DNA of 46,565 nucleotides, from the IMG/VR virus record IMGVR_UViG_3300034980_000091, positions 1-46,565 of that record; one strand, given 5' to 3'. Each line of letters opens with the position of its first letter. Positions within the stretch are counted from its first letter, which is position 1. The notes beneath the pieces were generated by a model. The model did not search any database and had not been told where the DNA came from. It saw only the letters and a list, made by a program, of their open reading frames with translations. The position numbers were made by a program, and so were the translations under genes. The DNA comes from a virus. Shown one piece after another: positions 1 through 7,101 of the stretch.

Positions 1-143
1 GTTAGGTGTGAAGAAGATGTAAAGATTACAGCCAAGCTTTGGAAGAAGGAAGAAGAATACCTTAAGGCTCTATACCCTGAAGGCTACGACCACCTGATTG
101 AACACCTCTCCTTCAAGAGTGAGTGTCTGGCTGAACAATCACA
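1..143. repeat. left copy of terminal assembly overlap
   Basis: Bases 1-143 are repeated at 46423-46565 with a single mismatch (C at 127, A at 46549). Both copies lie in the same reading frame of the DNA polymerase, so joining the ends restores one continuous gene. This is what a circular assembly gives when its ends overlap. A genuine direct terminal repeat inside an essential gene is much less likely. Confidence 0.9.
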
Positions 144-1482
144 GATAGGGTGGGCAATAAACAAAGACTTCATACAGAAAGGTATCGACACACTAAAGCC
201 TATCATCGACAAGAAGACAGCGGCGCTTGAAAGTGTGCTGCCTAATGTCGAAAAGTTCACACAAGTTTCAAGACCTAACAAACCGTTCAAGAGAGATGGA
301 ACCTACTCAGTAGCAGGAGCCAAATGGTTCAGCTTGCTCAGACAGAGAGGATTGCCTCGTTCTTTTCTTGGGTCAGTTTCAGTGTTAGCGGGGTCCAAAC
401 CGCCTAATGCAGGAAGCCCAGCACAGATTAAGGATTGGTTGTTCAGCTTGGGATGGGAACCCTGTACATATGAGACAAGCAGGAATGGTAATAAGGTACC
501 ACAGGTCAGAGTATTGGGCAAGGATGGCAAAGAACTTGCGCCTTCTGTCAAACTACTGATACAGACAGTACCAATGGTCGCTGAGCTTGACGAACTGTCA
601 GTCTTACAGCACCGCTTATCAAGTCTTGTGGGCTTCCTAGAGAAAGAGGTGGATGGTAGAGTTAAAGCCACCTCACAGGGCCTTACGAATACGCTGAGGT
701 TCAAACACAGTGCTCCTTGTGTGAACATGCCGGGTGTGAAGAAACAGTTCGGAGAGTGGATCAGAGGCAGTCTGGTAGCAGATGAAGGTTACGTCCAAGT
801 GGGCGCTGACATGGCATCTCTTGAGGCTAGGACTAAGTGGCACTACATGTGGCCCTATGATCCAGAGTATGTAAAGGAAATGCAGAAGCCGGGCTTTGAT
901 GAACACCTAGACTTGGCTCATCAAGCTGGTGCTGTTACAGTAGAAGAAATTGCGGAGTACCAAGCTGGTTTCAAAGACAAGCTAACTCCAATCAGAAACT
1001 TATATAAGCCTGCCAACTACTCGTGTGTGTATGGAGTAGGGGCACCTAAGCTTTCATTAACCATTGGCAAGAGTGTTGCGTTTGCCAAGACAGTCATTGA
1101 TGCCTATTGGGAGCGGAACTGGGCGGTCAAGAAGATCGCTGAGGAAGCTCATGTCATCGAAATAGAAGGGCAGATGTGGCTGTTCAACCCCGTATCTAAG
1201 ATGTGGCTTAGTCTTAGGTACATGAAGGACGTCTTCTCCACTCTCAATCAGAGCACAGGTTGTTACTGCTTTGATATGTGGGTGAAGGAGGTAAGAGCAA
1301 TGGGCTACAAGATCAACGGACAATTCCATGATGAAATCATCAGTCAGATACCTGAAGGTACTGAAGACAAGGTGCGTAAAGATCTGAAGGAGGCCATTGC
1401 TATAGTAAACCAGAAACTAGAACTTAACATAGATCTGGATGTAGGTATTCAGTTTGGAAAAAGCTATGCCGATATCCACTAA
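1..1482 (+). CDS. DNA polymerase, family A (T7 gp5-like), C-terminal part
   Basis: This is the polymerase part of a T7-type family A replicative DNA polymerase. The frame is open from base 1 and continues the N-terminal part at 46060, giving about 614 residues once the ends are joined. A GTG at 235 is internal and is not the start. Numbered on the joined protein, motif A is VGADMASLEAR with Asp391. Motif B is R453-x3-K457-x3-Y461 followed by YG, which matches T7 R518/K522/Y526. Motif C is QFHDEI (564-566 for HDE). T7 gp5 has 704 residues, so this enzyme is shorter; loss of the thioredoxin-binding insertion would explain that but is inferred from length only. The single-stranded DNA-binding protein gene follows 14 bp downstream. 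Confidence 0.95.
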   Translation, partial: VRCEEDVKITAKLWKKEEEYLKALYPEGYDHLIEHLSFKSECLAEQSQIGWAINKDFIQKGIDTLKPIIDKKTAALESVLPNVEKFTQVSRPNKPFKRDGTYSVAGAKWFSLLRQRGLPRSFLGSVSVLAGSKPPNAGSPAQIKDWLFSLGWEPCTYETSRNGNKVPQVRVLGKDGKELAPSVKLLIQTVPMVAELDELSVLQHRLSSLVGFLEKEVDGRVKATSQGLTNTLRFKHSAPCVNMPGVKKQFGEWIRGSLVADEGYVQVGADMASLEARTKWHYMWPYDPEYVKEMQKPGFDEHLDLAHQAGAVTVEEIAEYQAGFKDKLTPIRNLYKPANYSCVYGVGAPKLSLTIGKSVAFAKTVIDAYWERNWAVKKIAEEAHVIEIEGQMWLFNPVSKMWLSLRYMKDVFSTLNQSTGCYCFDMWVKEVRAMGYKINGQFHDEIISQIPEGTEDKVRKDLKEAIAIVNQKLELNIDLDVGIQFGKSYADIH

Positions 1483-1496
1483 CAAGGAAAAACAAA

Positions 1497-2147
1497 TTGG
1501 GACTTAATGTAAAAAACAAGAACGGCCCGGGTGTGAAGATTGACACACTAGATATCGGATCTTATCCGGGGTGGCTGTCTACAATTGTGTACGTTGGCGA
1601 ACAGGAACGCAACGCATACATGGGTGAAGAGAAACCTAATGCTGATGAAGTGTTCATGACATATGAGTTGGCTGATGAGTTTCTTAAAGGTGAGGATGGT
1701 GAGGAAGATACTACACGTCCACGTACCCTCTTCGAAAACTTCTATGTCTTCGGACTTAAGTCTGAGAACGCTACCTCAACCAAGAGGTACTATGCCTTGG
1801 ACCCTAAGGTCGAACATGATGGTGAGTGGGAGAGCCTGCTCGGTGCCCCATGTATGATTAACATGGTACATAACAAGGCCAAGAGTGGCGATAGGATCTA
1901 CGAGAACGTCGACTCTATCTCTACACTACGGGCTAAGGATGTCAATAAGATGGGTACTCCTGTACTGGAAGCCAAGTTCTTCGATGTCTACAACCCTGAC
2001 ATGGAGATGTTCGATAGTCTCCCTGAGTTTCTACAGAACAAGGTTAAGAGTTGTGTTAACCTGACTGATGAACTCAGAGAAATGTATGGTCTTGATCCTA
2101 AATCAGGTGACAGCCCTGTTGAATTGGATGATGAAATCCCGTTCTAA
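1497..2147 (+). CDS. single-stranded DNA-binding protein (T7 gp2.5-like role)
   Basis: The 216-residue protein begins at a TTG (LGLNVKNK), with an AAGGA ribosome-binding site about 8 bp upstream. It ends in a very acidic tail, SPVELDDEIPF, closely resembling the C-terminal tip of bacterial SSBs (DDDIPF) and functionally like the acidic tail of T7 gp2.5, which recruits polymerase and helicase. The core is mixed alpha/beta with a central acidic loop (GEDGEEDTTRPRT). Its position between the polymerase and the 5'-3' exonuclease matches the T7-type replication cassette. The assignment rests on the tail, size and context; core similarity was not tested. Confidence 0.8.
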   Translation: MGLNVKNKNGPGVKIDTLDIGSYPGWLSTIVYVGEQERNAYMGEEKPNADEVFMTYELADEFLKGEDGEEDTTRPRTLFENFYVFGLKSENATSTKRYYALDPKVEHDGEWESLLGAPCMINMVHNKAKSGDRIYENVDSISTLRAKDVNKMGTPVLEAKFFDVYNPDMEMFDSLPEFLQNKVKSCVNLTDELREMYGLDPKSGDSPVELDDEIPF

Positions 2148-2155
2148 GATTAACC

Positions 2156-2178
2156 GGGGCTGCTGTAATGGCAGCTCC
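2156..2178 (+). promoter_or_regulatory. stem-loop in leader of a small membrane-protein gene
   Basis: GGGGCTGC (2156-2163) pairs with GCAGCTCC (2171-2178) around a 7-nt loop, with one G-U pair. It lies directly after the SSB gene and is not followed by a T run, so it looks like an mRNA processing or stability hairpin rather than a terminator. The downstream CCTACTAACGAAAGG translation-start region (from 2177) overlaps its 3' arm. Confidence 0.5.
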
Positions 2179-2198
2179 TACTAACGAAAGGTGAAGGT

Positions 2199-2291
2199 AT
2201 GTACGAGGTATTAGATCTTATTCTTACAATTGTATTGTTGGTTTATGTCTACTTTGTGGACAAGAGACTTGGTAAACTTGAAGATAAATAA
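2199..2291 (+). CDS. 30-residue single-pass membrane protein, unknown function
   Basis: An ATG with a good ribosome-binding site (AAAGGTGAAGG) opens a 30-codon frame starting MYEVLDLILT. Residues 5-19 are almost all hydrophobic (one transmembrane helix), followed by a charged tail (DKRLGKLEDK). It sits between SSB and a coiled-coil gene in the replication operon. Its function is unknown; small membrane peptides of this kind often belong to phage host-takeover sets, but nothing here proves that. Confidence 0.6.
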   Translation: MYEVLDLILTIVLLVYVYFVDKRLGKLEDK

Positions 2292-2318
2292 ACCCGACTC
2301 AACAAAAAAGGAAACAGT

Positions 2319-2531
2319 ATGTTTAAGAAAAAACCTAAGTCAACATCTGAAGTAGTTGCACAGTTCGAGGCAATGATTGACGACCTAGGCTTCATTGCAG
2401 AAGCTAGGAATGAAGAGGTCGAGAAACAGACTGCTATCATTGAAGAGGCACGTTTGAAGTCAGAAGCTTCTAAGACTGAGTATTATAAAGCTTTGACTGT
2501 TGCTGGTAAAATCAAGGGACTTATTGGATAG
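2319..2531 (+). CDS. 70-residue coiled-coil protein, unknown function
   Basis: The protein starts MFKKKPKSTSE after a GGAAAC leader. Residues about 10-60 are rich in Glu, Ala, Lys and Ile with heptad-like spacing (EAMIDDLGFIAEARNEEVEK), predicting one long amphipathic helix. It is followed directly by the next gene with no gap. No family was recognised. Confidence 0.7.
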   Translation: MFKKKPKSTSEVVAQFEAMIDDLGFIAEARNEEVEKQTAIIEEARLKSEASKTEYYKALTVAGKIKGLIG

Positions 2532-2699
2532 ATGGCACTGACTGAAATCAAAAAGAAAAACTTCCCACTGAAGAGCGAGGCTAATGCTTGGGCCAAGGAA
2601 CAAAAGGCCAAGGACCTAGACATTGTTAAGTGGGACGTCAAGCGTGAACCCCAGAATTTAGAGAGGCCTTACCGGGCTAGTCTGTATAAGGAGATTTGA
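2532..2699 (+). CDS. 55-residue hypothetical protein
   Basis: The ATG at 2532 follows the stop of the previous gene without a gap, suggesting translational coupling. The product begins MALTEIKKKNFPLKSEANAW and ends RASLYKEI. It is basic, soluble and contains two Trp. No family was recognised. Confidence 0.6.
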   Translation: MALTEIKKKNFPLKSEANAWAKEQKAKDLDIVKWDVKREPQNLERPYRASLYKEI

Positions 2700-2700
2700 T

Positions 2701-2898
2701 GTGAAGTTTAGTTTTATTAAAAAAGAAGAGCCAGAATTTTTTAATGATTTTTGGTATGATATTACTGTAGGAGGGGGTATTAACCTTTCAACTATTTTAA
2801 CCGTTAAAGATCAAATTTTAGAAGTAGAGTCTGCAATAAATACTATAGAAGACTTTAAAAATCAGGCAGAAAAGTCGGGTGTATTAGAAGAATGGTGA
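2701..2898 (+). CDS. 65-residue hypothetical protein, AT-rich
   Basis: The start is GTG, preceded by AAGGAGA at suitable spacing inside the end of the previous gene. The protein (MKFSFIKKEEPEFFNDF...) is acidic with a helical C-terminal half. The gene is visibly more AT-rich than its neighbours, using TTT, TTA and ATT codons, which suggests separate acquisition. No family was recognised. Confidence 0.6.
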   Translation: MKFSFIKKEEPEFFNDFWYDITVGGGINLSTILTVKDQILEVESAINTIEDFKNQAEKSGVLEEW

Positions 2899-2902
2899 TA
2901 AA

Positions 2903-3724
2903 ATGACCCCTCTTATTGACGGAGACATGATGCTGTATGAGTGTTGCTTTGCAGCTGAGTACAGAAAGAAAGACGCTACTGATTGGGAGTTCCCAGAGTT
3001 TGAGTCTATTCGTAACATCTTGGACAGTAAAATCCTTGAGATAAAAGCCCGTCTTGAGACAGAGGAAGACCCCATCATCTTCATTACAGATAACAAATGG
3101 CTAGCTGAGCGTCAGGAAAGAACGTTCCAGCCTTTGTTTAGGTTCGATGTAGCAGTGACCAAGCCTTACAAGCATGGTAGAACCTCAGAGAAACCCTTCC
3201 ACTTCTACAATCTACTCTTCTACATGATGCTGAACTACAACTGTTCTATTGTTGTTGACGGTCTTGAGGCAGATGATGCCTTGGGTATATATCAGTGTCA
3301 GAATGAAGGTACGATTATATGTAGTCGGGACAAAGATCTAAGACAGATCCCCGGATTGCATTACTCTTGGGAGACAGGTGTCAATCCTTCCTTTGGTCCA
3401 CACAAGGCTCAAGGTTTAGGTCGTATCTGGTATGTCAAAGATAAAGTGTATGGGTTAGGATGGAAATGGTTCTTCTATCAGATGTTGATAGGTGATCCAG
3501 TGGATGGCATCGGTGGGTGCAAAGGAGTTGGTGAAAAGAAAGCCTTCCCTCTGCTAGTAGATGCCAATTCAATTGAAGAGATGTATCAGATTGTTCAGAG
3601 AACTTACAAGAAAGTTTATGGAAAGGAGTATTGGTACACGTTCCAAGAGATGGGTGAGTTGTTGTTCATCCGTCGTGATGATAAAACCTTTCAGGAATAT
3701 TGGAGAACGAATTTTGTCGTATGA
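2903..3724 (+). CDS. 5'-3' exonuclease (FEN/PIN family, T7 gp6-like)
   Basis: This 273-residue protein has the layout of phage flap-endonuclease-type 5'-3' exonucleases. An N-terminal acidic site is at LIDGDMM (Asp6, Asp8). The central metal site is DGLEADDALG (Glu122, Asp124, Asp125) and ICSRDKDLRQ (143-145). A helix-three-turn-helix DNA-binding segment (GDPVDGIGGCKGVGEKKA, 197-214) follows. In T7-like phages such an enzyme degrades host DNA and removes RNA primers. It follows SSB and small genes in the replication operon. Confidence 0.92.
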   Translation: MTPLIDGDMMLYECCFAAEYRKKDATDWEFPEFESIRNILDSKILEIKARLETEEDPIIFITDNKWLAERQERTFQPLFRFDVAVTKPYKHGRTSEKPFHFYNLLFYMMLNYNCSIVVDGLEADDALGIYQCQNEGTIICSRDKDLRQIPGLHYSWETGVNPSFGPHKAQGLGRIWYVKDKVYGLGWKWFFYQMLIGDPVDGIGGCKGVGEKKAFPLLVDANSIEEMYQIVQRTYKKVYGKEYWYTFQEMGELLFIRRDDKTFQEYWRTNFVV

Positions 3725-3727
3725 TAG

Positions 3728-4120
3728 ATGAGTGAGAAAAACACCCGAGCAGGAGGTATGTGGACAGAAGCAAGGTTCAATGGCTTTATACGTAGTGTGC
3801 TAAGACAAGCAACTCGTAAGTGGAAACCTATATCTGACTGCAAGAAAGAGGCTTGGGTATCAAGAGGAGTATATCTTTGCAATGGGTGTAAGAAGAAAGT
3901 AAAACTTACCCTGCCTGACAAACAGAAGAATGTGTTTGTTGATCACATACATCCAGTGGTGGACCCTAAGAAAGGTTTCGAAAGCTGGGACGTGTTCATT
4001 GAAAGATTATTCTGTGAGAAAGATAATTTACAGGTTTTATGTAAGGCCTGTCATGACACCAAAACAGAAAAAGAAAAAGAATTGAGGAAGTTATGGAAAA
4101 CCAAATCGAAGAAACACTAA
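3728..4120 (+). CDS. HNH endonuclease
   Basis: The 130-residue protein has a canonical HNH (beta-beta-alpha-metal) fold. A structural zinc knuckle is formed by C51-x2-C54 and C105-x2-C108. The catalytic DHIHPV motif includes His73, and the helix holds LQVLCKACHDTKT with His109. It is free-standing, so it could be a homing endonuclease or a nicking enzyme for host DNA breakdown or packaging. It overlaps the next gene by 28 bp. Confidence 0.9.
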   Translation: MSEKNTRAGGMWTEARFNGFIRSVLRQATRKWKPISDCKKEAWVSRGVYLCNGCKKKVKLTLPDKQKNVFVDHIHPVVDPKKGFESWDVFIERLFCEKDNLQVLCKACHDTKTEKEKELRKLWKTKSKKH

Positions 4121-4413
4121 TGGATGAGATCGAAGAAGAGAAGCATCCAACATGGAACGATGTACAGGACCCTTATTTGAGGGCTTACAACCGTATTATT
4201 TATTCAACCAATCTTCTTTCTGATGGGTATTCTGAAGATGTAGTGATTGAGTATCTTAGAGCAGTGCCTGAAAAAGACCTACTGTTGGCCCAAACTATGA
4301 CAGCAGTTCTTGCGTCTCTGGATGAAACACAGAGAGAAACTATGGTTAACAAGATTACATCTGGTGCCATATACTTAGAGAATATGCCTGTTGAAGAAGG
4401 TTTGTTCCATTGA
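4093..4413 (+). CDS. 106-residue acidic hypothetical protein
   Basis: The start lies inside the HNH gene (28-bp overlap) and the end overlaps the next gene by 4 bp. The protein is strongly acidic at its N-terminus (MENQIEETLMDEIEEEKHP) and predicted all-helical. No family was recognised. The tight overlaps support it being a real member of the operon. Confidence 0.7.
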   Translation: MENQIEETLMDEIEEEKHPTWNDVQDPYLRAYNRIIYSTNLLSDGYSEDVVIEYLRAVPEKDLLLAQTMTAVLASLDETQRETMVNKITSGAIYLENMPVEEGLFH

Positions 4414-4736
4414 GTAGGGGCGTTAAATATGACGGAGGTAAGCTTCGAATGGAGCTTATCCCTCCCGAGGCATTAGACTCATTAGCTGCTGTGCTTACAT
4501 TCGGAGCTGATAAGTATGATGAACGTAACTGGGAACTAGGTATGAACTGGTCTCGTGTGTATGGCGCTTGTCTTAGGCACCTGAATGCTTGGGTACAATG
4601 CCAAGAGAATGGTACTGATGATGAGACAGGGCTCTCTCACCTAGATCATGCTCTATGTTGTATTGCATTTCTTATTACTTATGAGAAACGTTCTATGTAT
4701 GTACTAGATGACCTGACTTCAAGGAGAGATGTATGA
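4410..4736 (+). CDS. dATP/dGTP diphosphohydrolase-like protein (DUF5664, MazG-like)
   Basis: The 108-residue protein starts at a TTG in a 4-bp overlap. It has the signature of the phage dATP/dGTP diphosphohydrolase N-terminal family: KYDGGKLRMELIPPEAL, then FGADKYDERNWELG, then RHLNAW, and the metal-site-like DDETGLSHLDHALCC. Members are all-alpha NTP pyrophosphatases related to MazG that remove pyrophosphate from deoxynucleotides. It sits beside other nucleotide enzymes (HD hydrolase, ThyX, ribonucleotide reductase). The family match is from motif recognition; the substrate is inferred. Confidence 0.8.
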   Translation: MSRGVKYDGGKLRMELIPPEALDSLAAVLTFGADKYDERNWELGMNWSRVYGACLRHLNAWVQCQENGTDDETGLSHLDHALCCIAFLITYEKRSMYVLDDLTSRRDV

Positions 4737-5482
4737 AGATTTATATCTTAGACATTGAGACTAAGCCAAACCTAGCCTATGTGTGGGGCATCTGGCAACA
4801 GAATGTATTGCCTAGTGGTATGGTTGAACCCTCTGAGATTATTTCCTATGCTGCTAAACAGTTGGGACGTAAGCGTACCTATTACAGAGATGAGAGACAA
4901 GGTGTTAAGCGTATGCTTCGTGGCTTGTGGAAGATCTTGGATGACGCAGATGTCATCATTGGTCATAACAGTGACAAGTTTGATCTCAAGTTAATTAGGG
5001 CAGCGTTGCTTAGAGAGGGCTTCAAACCCCCGTCTCCTTTCCTACAGATCGACACCCTTAAGATTGCTCGTAAAGAGTTTAAGTTTGCAAGGAACAGTCT
5101 TTCAGCTTTGGCTAAGGAGCTAGGTGTTTCACAGAAGAGTGAGCATAAGAAGTTTCCGGGCATTAAACTTTGGACAGAGTGTCTCAAGGGTAATGAAGAT
5201 GCTTGGAAAGAGATGAAGGCCTACAATATTCAGGATGTATTGGTGACTGAAGAAGTCTACATGAAGCTACGTCCTTGGTCTTCTAGTCATCCTAACCTTT
5301 CTAAACCTGATGGCTCTTGCTCTTGTGCAGTGTGTGGTCATAATGAAGTTCAATACCGTGGCTACTATACATCTAGAGTAGGTGTGACATATAGACGCTT
5401 CGTCTGTAAAAGTTGTAATAGCTGGGGCAGAGAGGCTCAATTAGACAAAGACGTCCCTAGACGTTTTGGAAGGAATGTGTAA
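4733..5482 (+). CDS. DnaQ-like 3'-5' exonuclease with C-terminal zinc ribbon
   Basis: This 249-residue ribonuclease-H-fold exonuclease has exo I at LDIET (Asp7, Glu9), exo II at IIGHNSDKFD (Asp81/Asp84) and exo III at YNIQDV (Tyr164, Asp168), giving a DEDDy active site. Residues 198-228 hold two CxxC pairs (C198/C201 and C225/C228), a zinc ribbon. The polymerase carries its own exonuclease domain, so this is a second, separate nuclease, perhaps for DNA breakdown, repair or recombination. It overlaps the upstream gene by 4 bp and the downstream gene by 1 bp. Confidence 0.85.
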   Translation: MKIYILDIETKPNLAYVWGIWQQNVLPSGMVEPSEIISYAAKQLGRKRTYYRDERQGVKRMLRGLWKILDDADVIIGHNSDKFDLKLIRAALLREGFKPPSPFLQIDTLKIARKEFKFARNSLSALAKELGVSQKSEHKKFPGIKLWTECLKGNEDAWKEMKAYNIQDVLVTEEVYMKLRPWSSSHPNLSKPDGSCSCAVCGHNEVQYRGYYTSRVGVTYRRFVCKSCNSWGREAQLDKDVPRRFGRNV

Positions 5483-5724
5483 TGGAATATATTTACGCAG
5501 TGTTTTATGTGTTAGGGACTGGGTGGTCAATGTTTCCGGGTCTCTATCCTCTACAGGTTGACGACTGTGAAGCTAAGGCTAAATTAATGCTCCCTACTAT
5601 AGAACAGATCTATAATAGAGAAGATAGAATTTCTGACTATGAGTTAGGTTGCATTACTGCAGAAAACTATGATGACCTGAAGGCAAAAATACTAGAGAGA
5701 TATCCACCCGGAGAACCATCATGA
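5482..5724 (+). CDS. 80-residue hypothetical protein
   Basis: The ATG overlaps the previous stop by one base. The N-terminal 25 residues are hydrophobic and aromatic (MEYIYAVFYVLGTGW) and may be membrane-associated or a signal sequence. A Cys-containing soluble part follows, ending with a Pro-rich tail. It shares an ATGA overlap with the HD-domain gene. No family was recognised. Confidence 0.65.
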   Translation: MEYIYAVFYVLGTGWSMFPGLYPLQVDDCEAKAKLMLPTIEQIYNREDRISDYELGCITAENYDDLKAKILERYPPGEPS

Positions 5725-6281
5725 GTCCTTACTACCACAAACGCATGTCATCTGGGAGGTTGGTCGACTTGGCCAACTTCTCTCATAAGGATGTAATCTT
5801 AGGTGACATTGAACAGGCTATCAACCATATCTACAGGTTCGGTGGTAGCTGGGAAAAGGTTAAACCTCTCACTGTTGGTCAGCACTCTCTGTTGTGTATG
5901 AGATTGGCTGAGCTAGACGGTGCAGACACACTTACTCAGATGTCTTGTCTGACCCATGACTTCGGTGAAGCTTATGTAGGTGATATGTGTACCGCGATCA
6001 AAAAACTTCTCGGTGACTCTTGGGATAACTTTGCTAAGCCTATTGAAAATATAGTGGATGAAGTATGTAACCCTTGGGGGATGGTAGATCACGACACTAT
6101 CAAGCACTATGACAACCTTTCTTTCGCTATTGAGTGTGACTGTATCTTCAAACGTAAACCTGTTACAGCTAAGGTGTACAGGAAAATGTTTCATGATGTA
6201 GCAAGTTATGGTCTAACCCCACCTGTACAACATAACTACTTTAGGTTGCAAAGATTAATTGAACAAAGGAAAGCCGCATGA
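5721..6281 (+). CDS. HD-domain phosphohydrolase (YfbR/DatZ-like)
   Basis: The 186-residue protein has the metal-binding HD pattern: His55 (VGQHSLL), His79-Asp80 (LTHDFGEAYVGD) and a distal Asp near 131-140. Its size and layout match YfbR-like deoxynucleotidases and the related DatZ dATP triphosphohydrolase of 2-aminoadenine phages. It is coupled by ATGA overlaps to the genes on both sides, ThyX being next. It probably hydrolyses a deoxynucleotide to rebalance pools. Whether it acts on dNMP or dATP cannot be told by eye. Confidence 0.82.
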   Translation: MSPYYHKRMSSGRLVDLANFSHKDVILGDIEQAINHIYRFGGSWEKVKPLTVGQHSLLCMRLAELDGADTLTQMSCLTHDFGEAYVGDMCTAIKKLLGDSWDNFAKPIENIVDEVCNPWGMVDHDTIKHYDNLSFAIECDCIFKRKPVTAKVYRKMFHDVASYGLTPPVQHNYFRLQRLIEQRKAA

Positions 6282-6916
6282 CAAAACTTTCAGCTAAGCT
6301 TGTATCTCTAACACAGCCAGTTATACCTCTGAAGAATGAAAGCCCAGAAGGTATTATTGCCTATTGTGCTAGGGTATCTAACCCTGAGTTCCAAGACCAA
6401 GACAACATGAAGCTGTTGGATTACTGTAAAAGAAACAAACACTGGTCCATCTTCGAGATGGCTGATGCAACCCTAGAGATTGAAGCTCCTCGTGACATCA
6501 CACGTCAGTTGTTACGTCATAACTCATTCAAATTCCAAGAGTTCAGTCAGAGGTACTCGGACAAGATTGCATCTACTATCAGACAGTTTCGTAGACAACA
6601 TGAAACAGATAGACAGAGTTCTATTGATGATCTGTCATCCGATGAATACAATAGGGCTGAGGTTCATTCTTACTTAGCAGCTTCTGCAGGTTTCACTGCT
6701 TATGAACGAATGTTGGAACTGGGTGTAGCTAAGGAATGTGCTCGTGTTGTTCTTCCAGAAGGTCTAACTATGAGTAGACTGTACATGAAAGGTTCTCTCC
6801 GTAGCTGGATTCACTACCTAGATGTAAGAGAAGGCAATGGTACACAGAAAGAGCACACTGATCTAGCTAATATGATTAGAGAAGAACTGAAAGGAGTGTT
6901 TCCAAATTGTCTTTAA
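6278..6916 (+). CDS. thyX: flavin-dependent thymidylate synthase ThyX
   Basis: This 212-residue protein makes dTMP from dUMP using FAD and methylene-tetrahydrofolate. It shows the family landmarks HWSIFEMADATLEIEAPRD, the signature at 80-92 and the C-terminal SLRSWIHYLDVR segment. The signature reads RHN-x7-S instead of the usual RHR-x7-S: the third residue is Asn82, codon AAC at 6521-6523. Length is normal. It overlaps the HD gene by 4 bp and the next gene by 10 bp. ThyX beside a class II ribonucleotide reductase is typical of roseobacter and cyanobacterial podoviruses. Confidence 0.92.
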   Translation: MTKLSAKLVSLTQPVIPLKNESPEGIIAYCARVSNPEFQDQDNMKLLDYCKRNKHWSIFEMADATLEIEAPRDITRQLLRHNSFKFQEFSQRYSDKIASTIRQFRRQHETDRQSSIDDLSSDEYNRAEVHSYLAASAGFTAYERMLELGVAKECARVVLPEGLTMSRLYMKGSLRSWIHYLDVREGNGTQKEHTDLANMIREELKGVFPNCL

Positions 6917-7101
6917 AGAACATAAGAGAAGATATAGTCTTTGAGATTGAACTTAGACAGTCTCTTATATACTCTAGCTTAAGGTCGGCTGAAGAGGAGG
7001 GCGATATTGATATAGGGATAATGACCAGAGACGCTCATAGAAAAGAAATATATATCTTGAAACAAAGACTAAAAAGAATTGATGAACAGGAGGTTGAATG
7101 A
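6907..7101 (+). CDS. 64-residue hypothetical protein
   Basis: The TTG start overlaps ThyX by 10 bp and has a GGAGTG ribosome-binding site. The protein is highly charged and helical (EELRQ-type segments, KQRLKRIDEQEVE tail). It overlaps the ribonucleotide reductase gene by 4 bp, so it is translationally coupled. No family was recognised. Confidence 0.65.
   Translation: MSLKNIREDIVFEIELRQSLIYSSLRSAEEEGDIDIGIMTRDAHRKEIYILKQRLKRIDEQEVE

Noticed and set aside
1-143. genuine direct terminal repeat of the virion DNA
   Set aside because: It falls inside the polymerase reading frame and continues it exactly, as expected of a circular assembly overlap; packaging ends cannot be told from this.
303-728. 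141-codon minus-strand frame opposite the DNA polymerase
   Set aside because: It lies wholly opposite a well-conserved gene, has no start signal and no recognisable domain.
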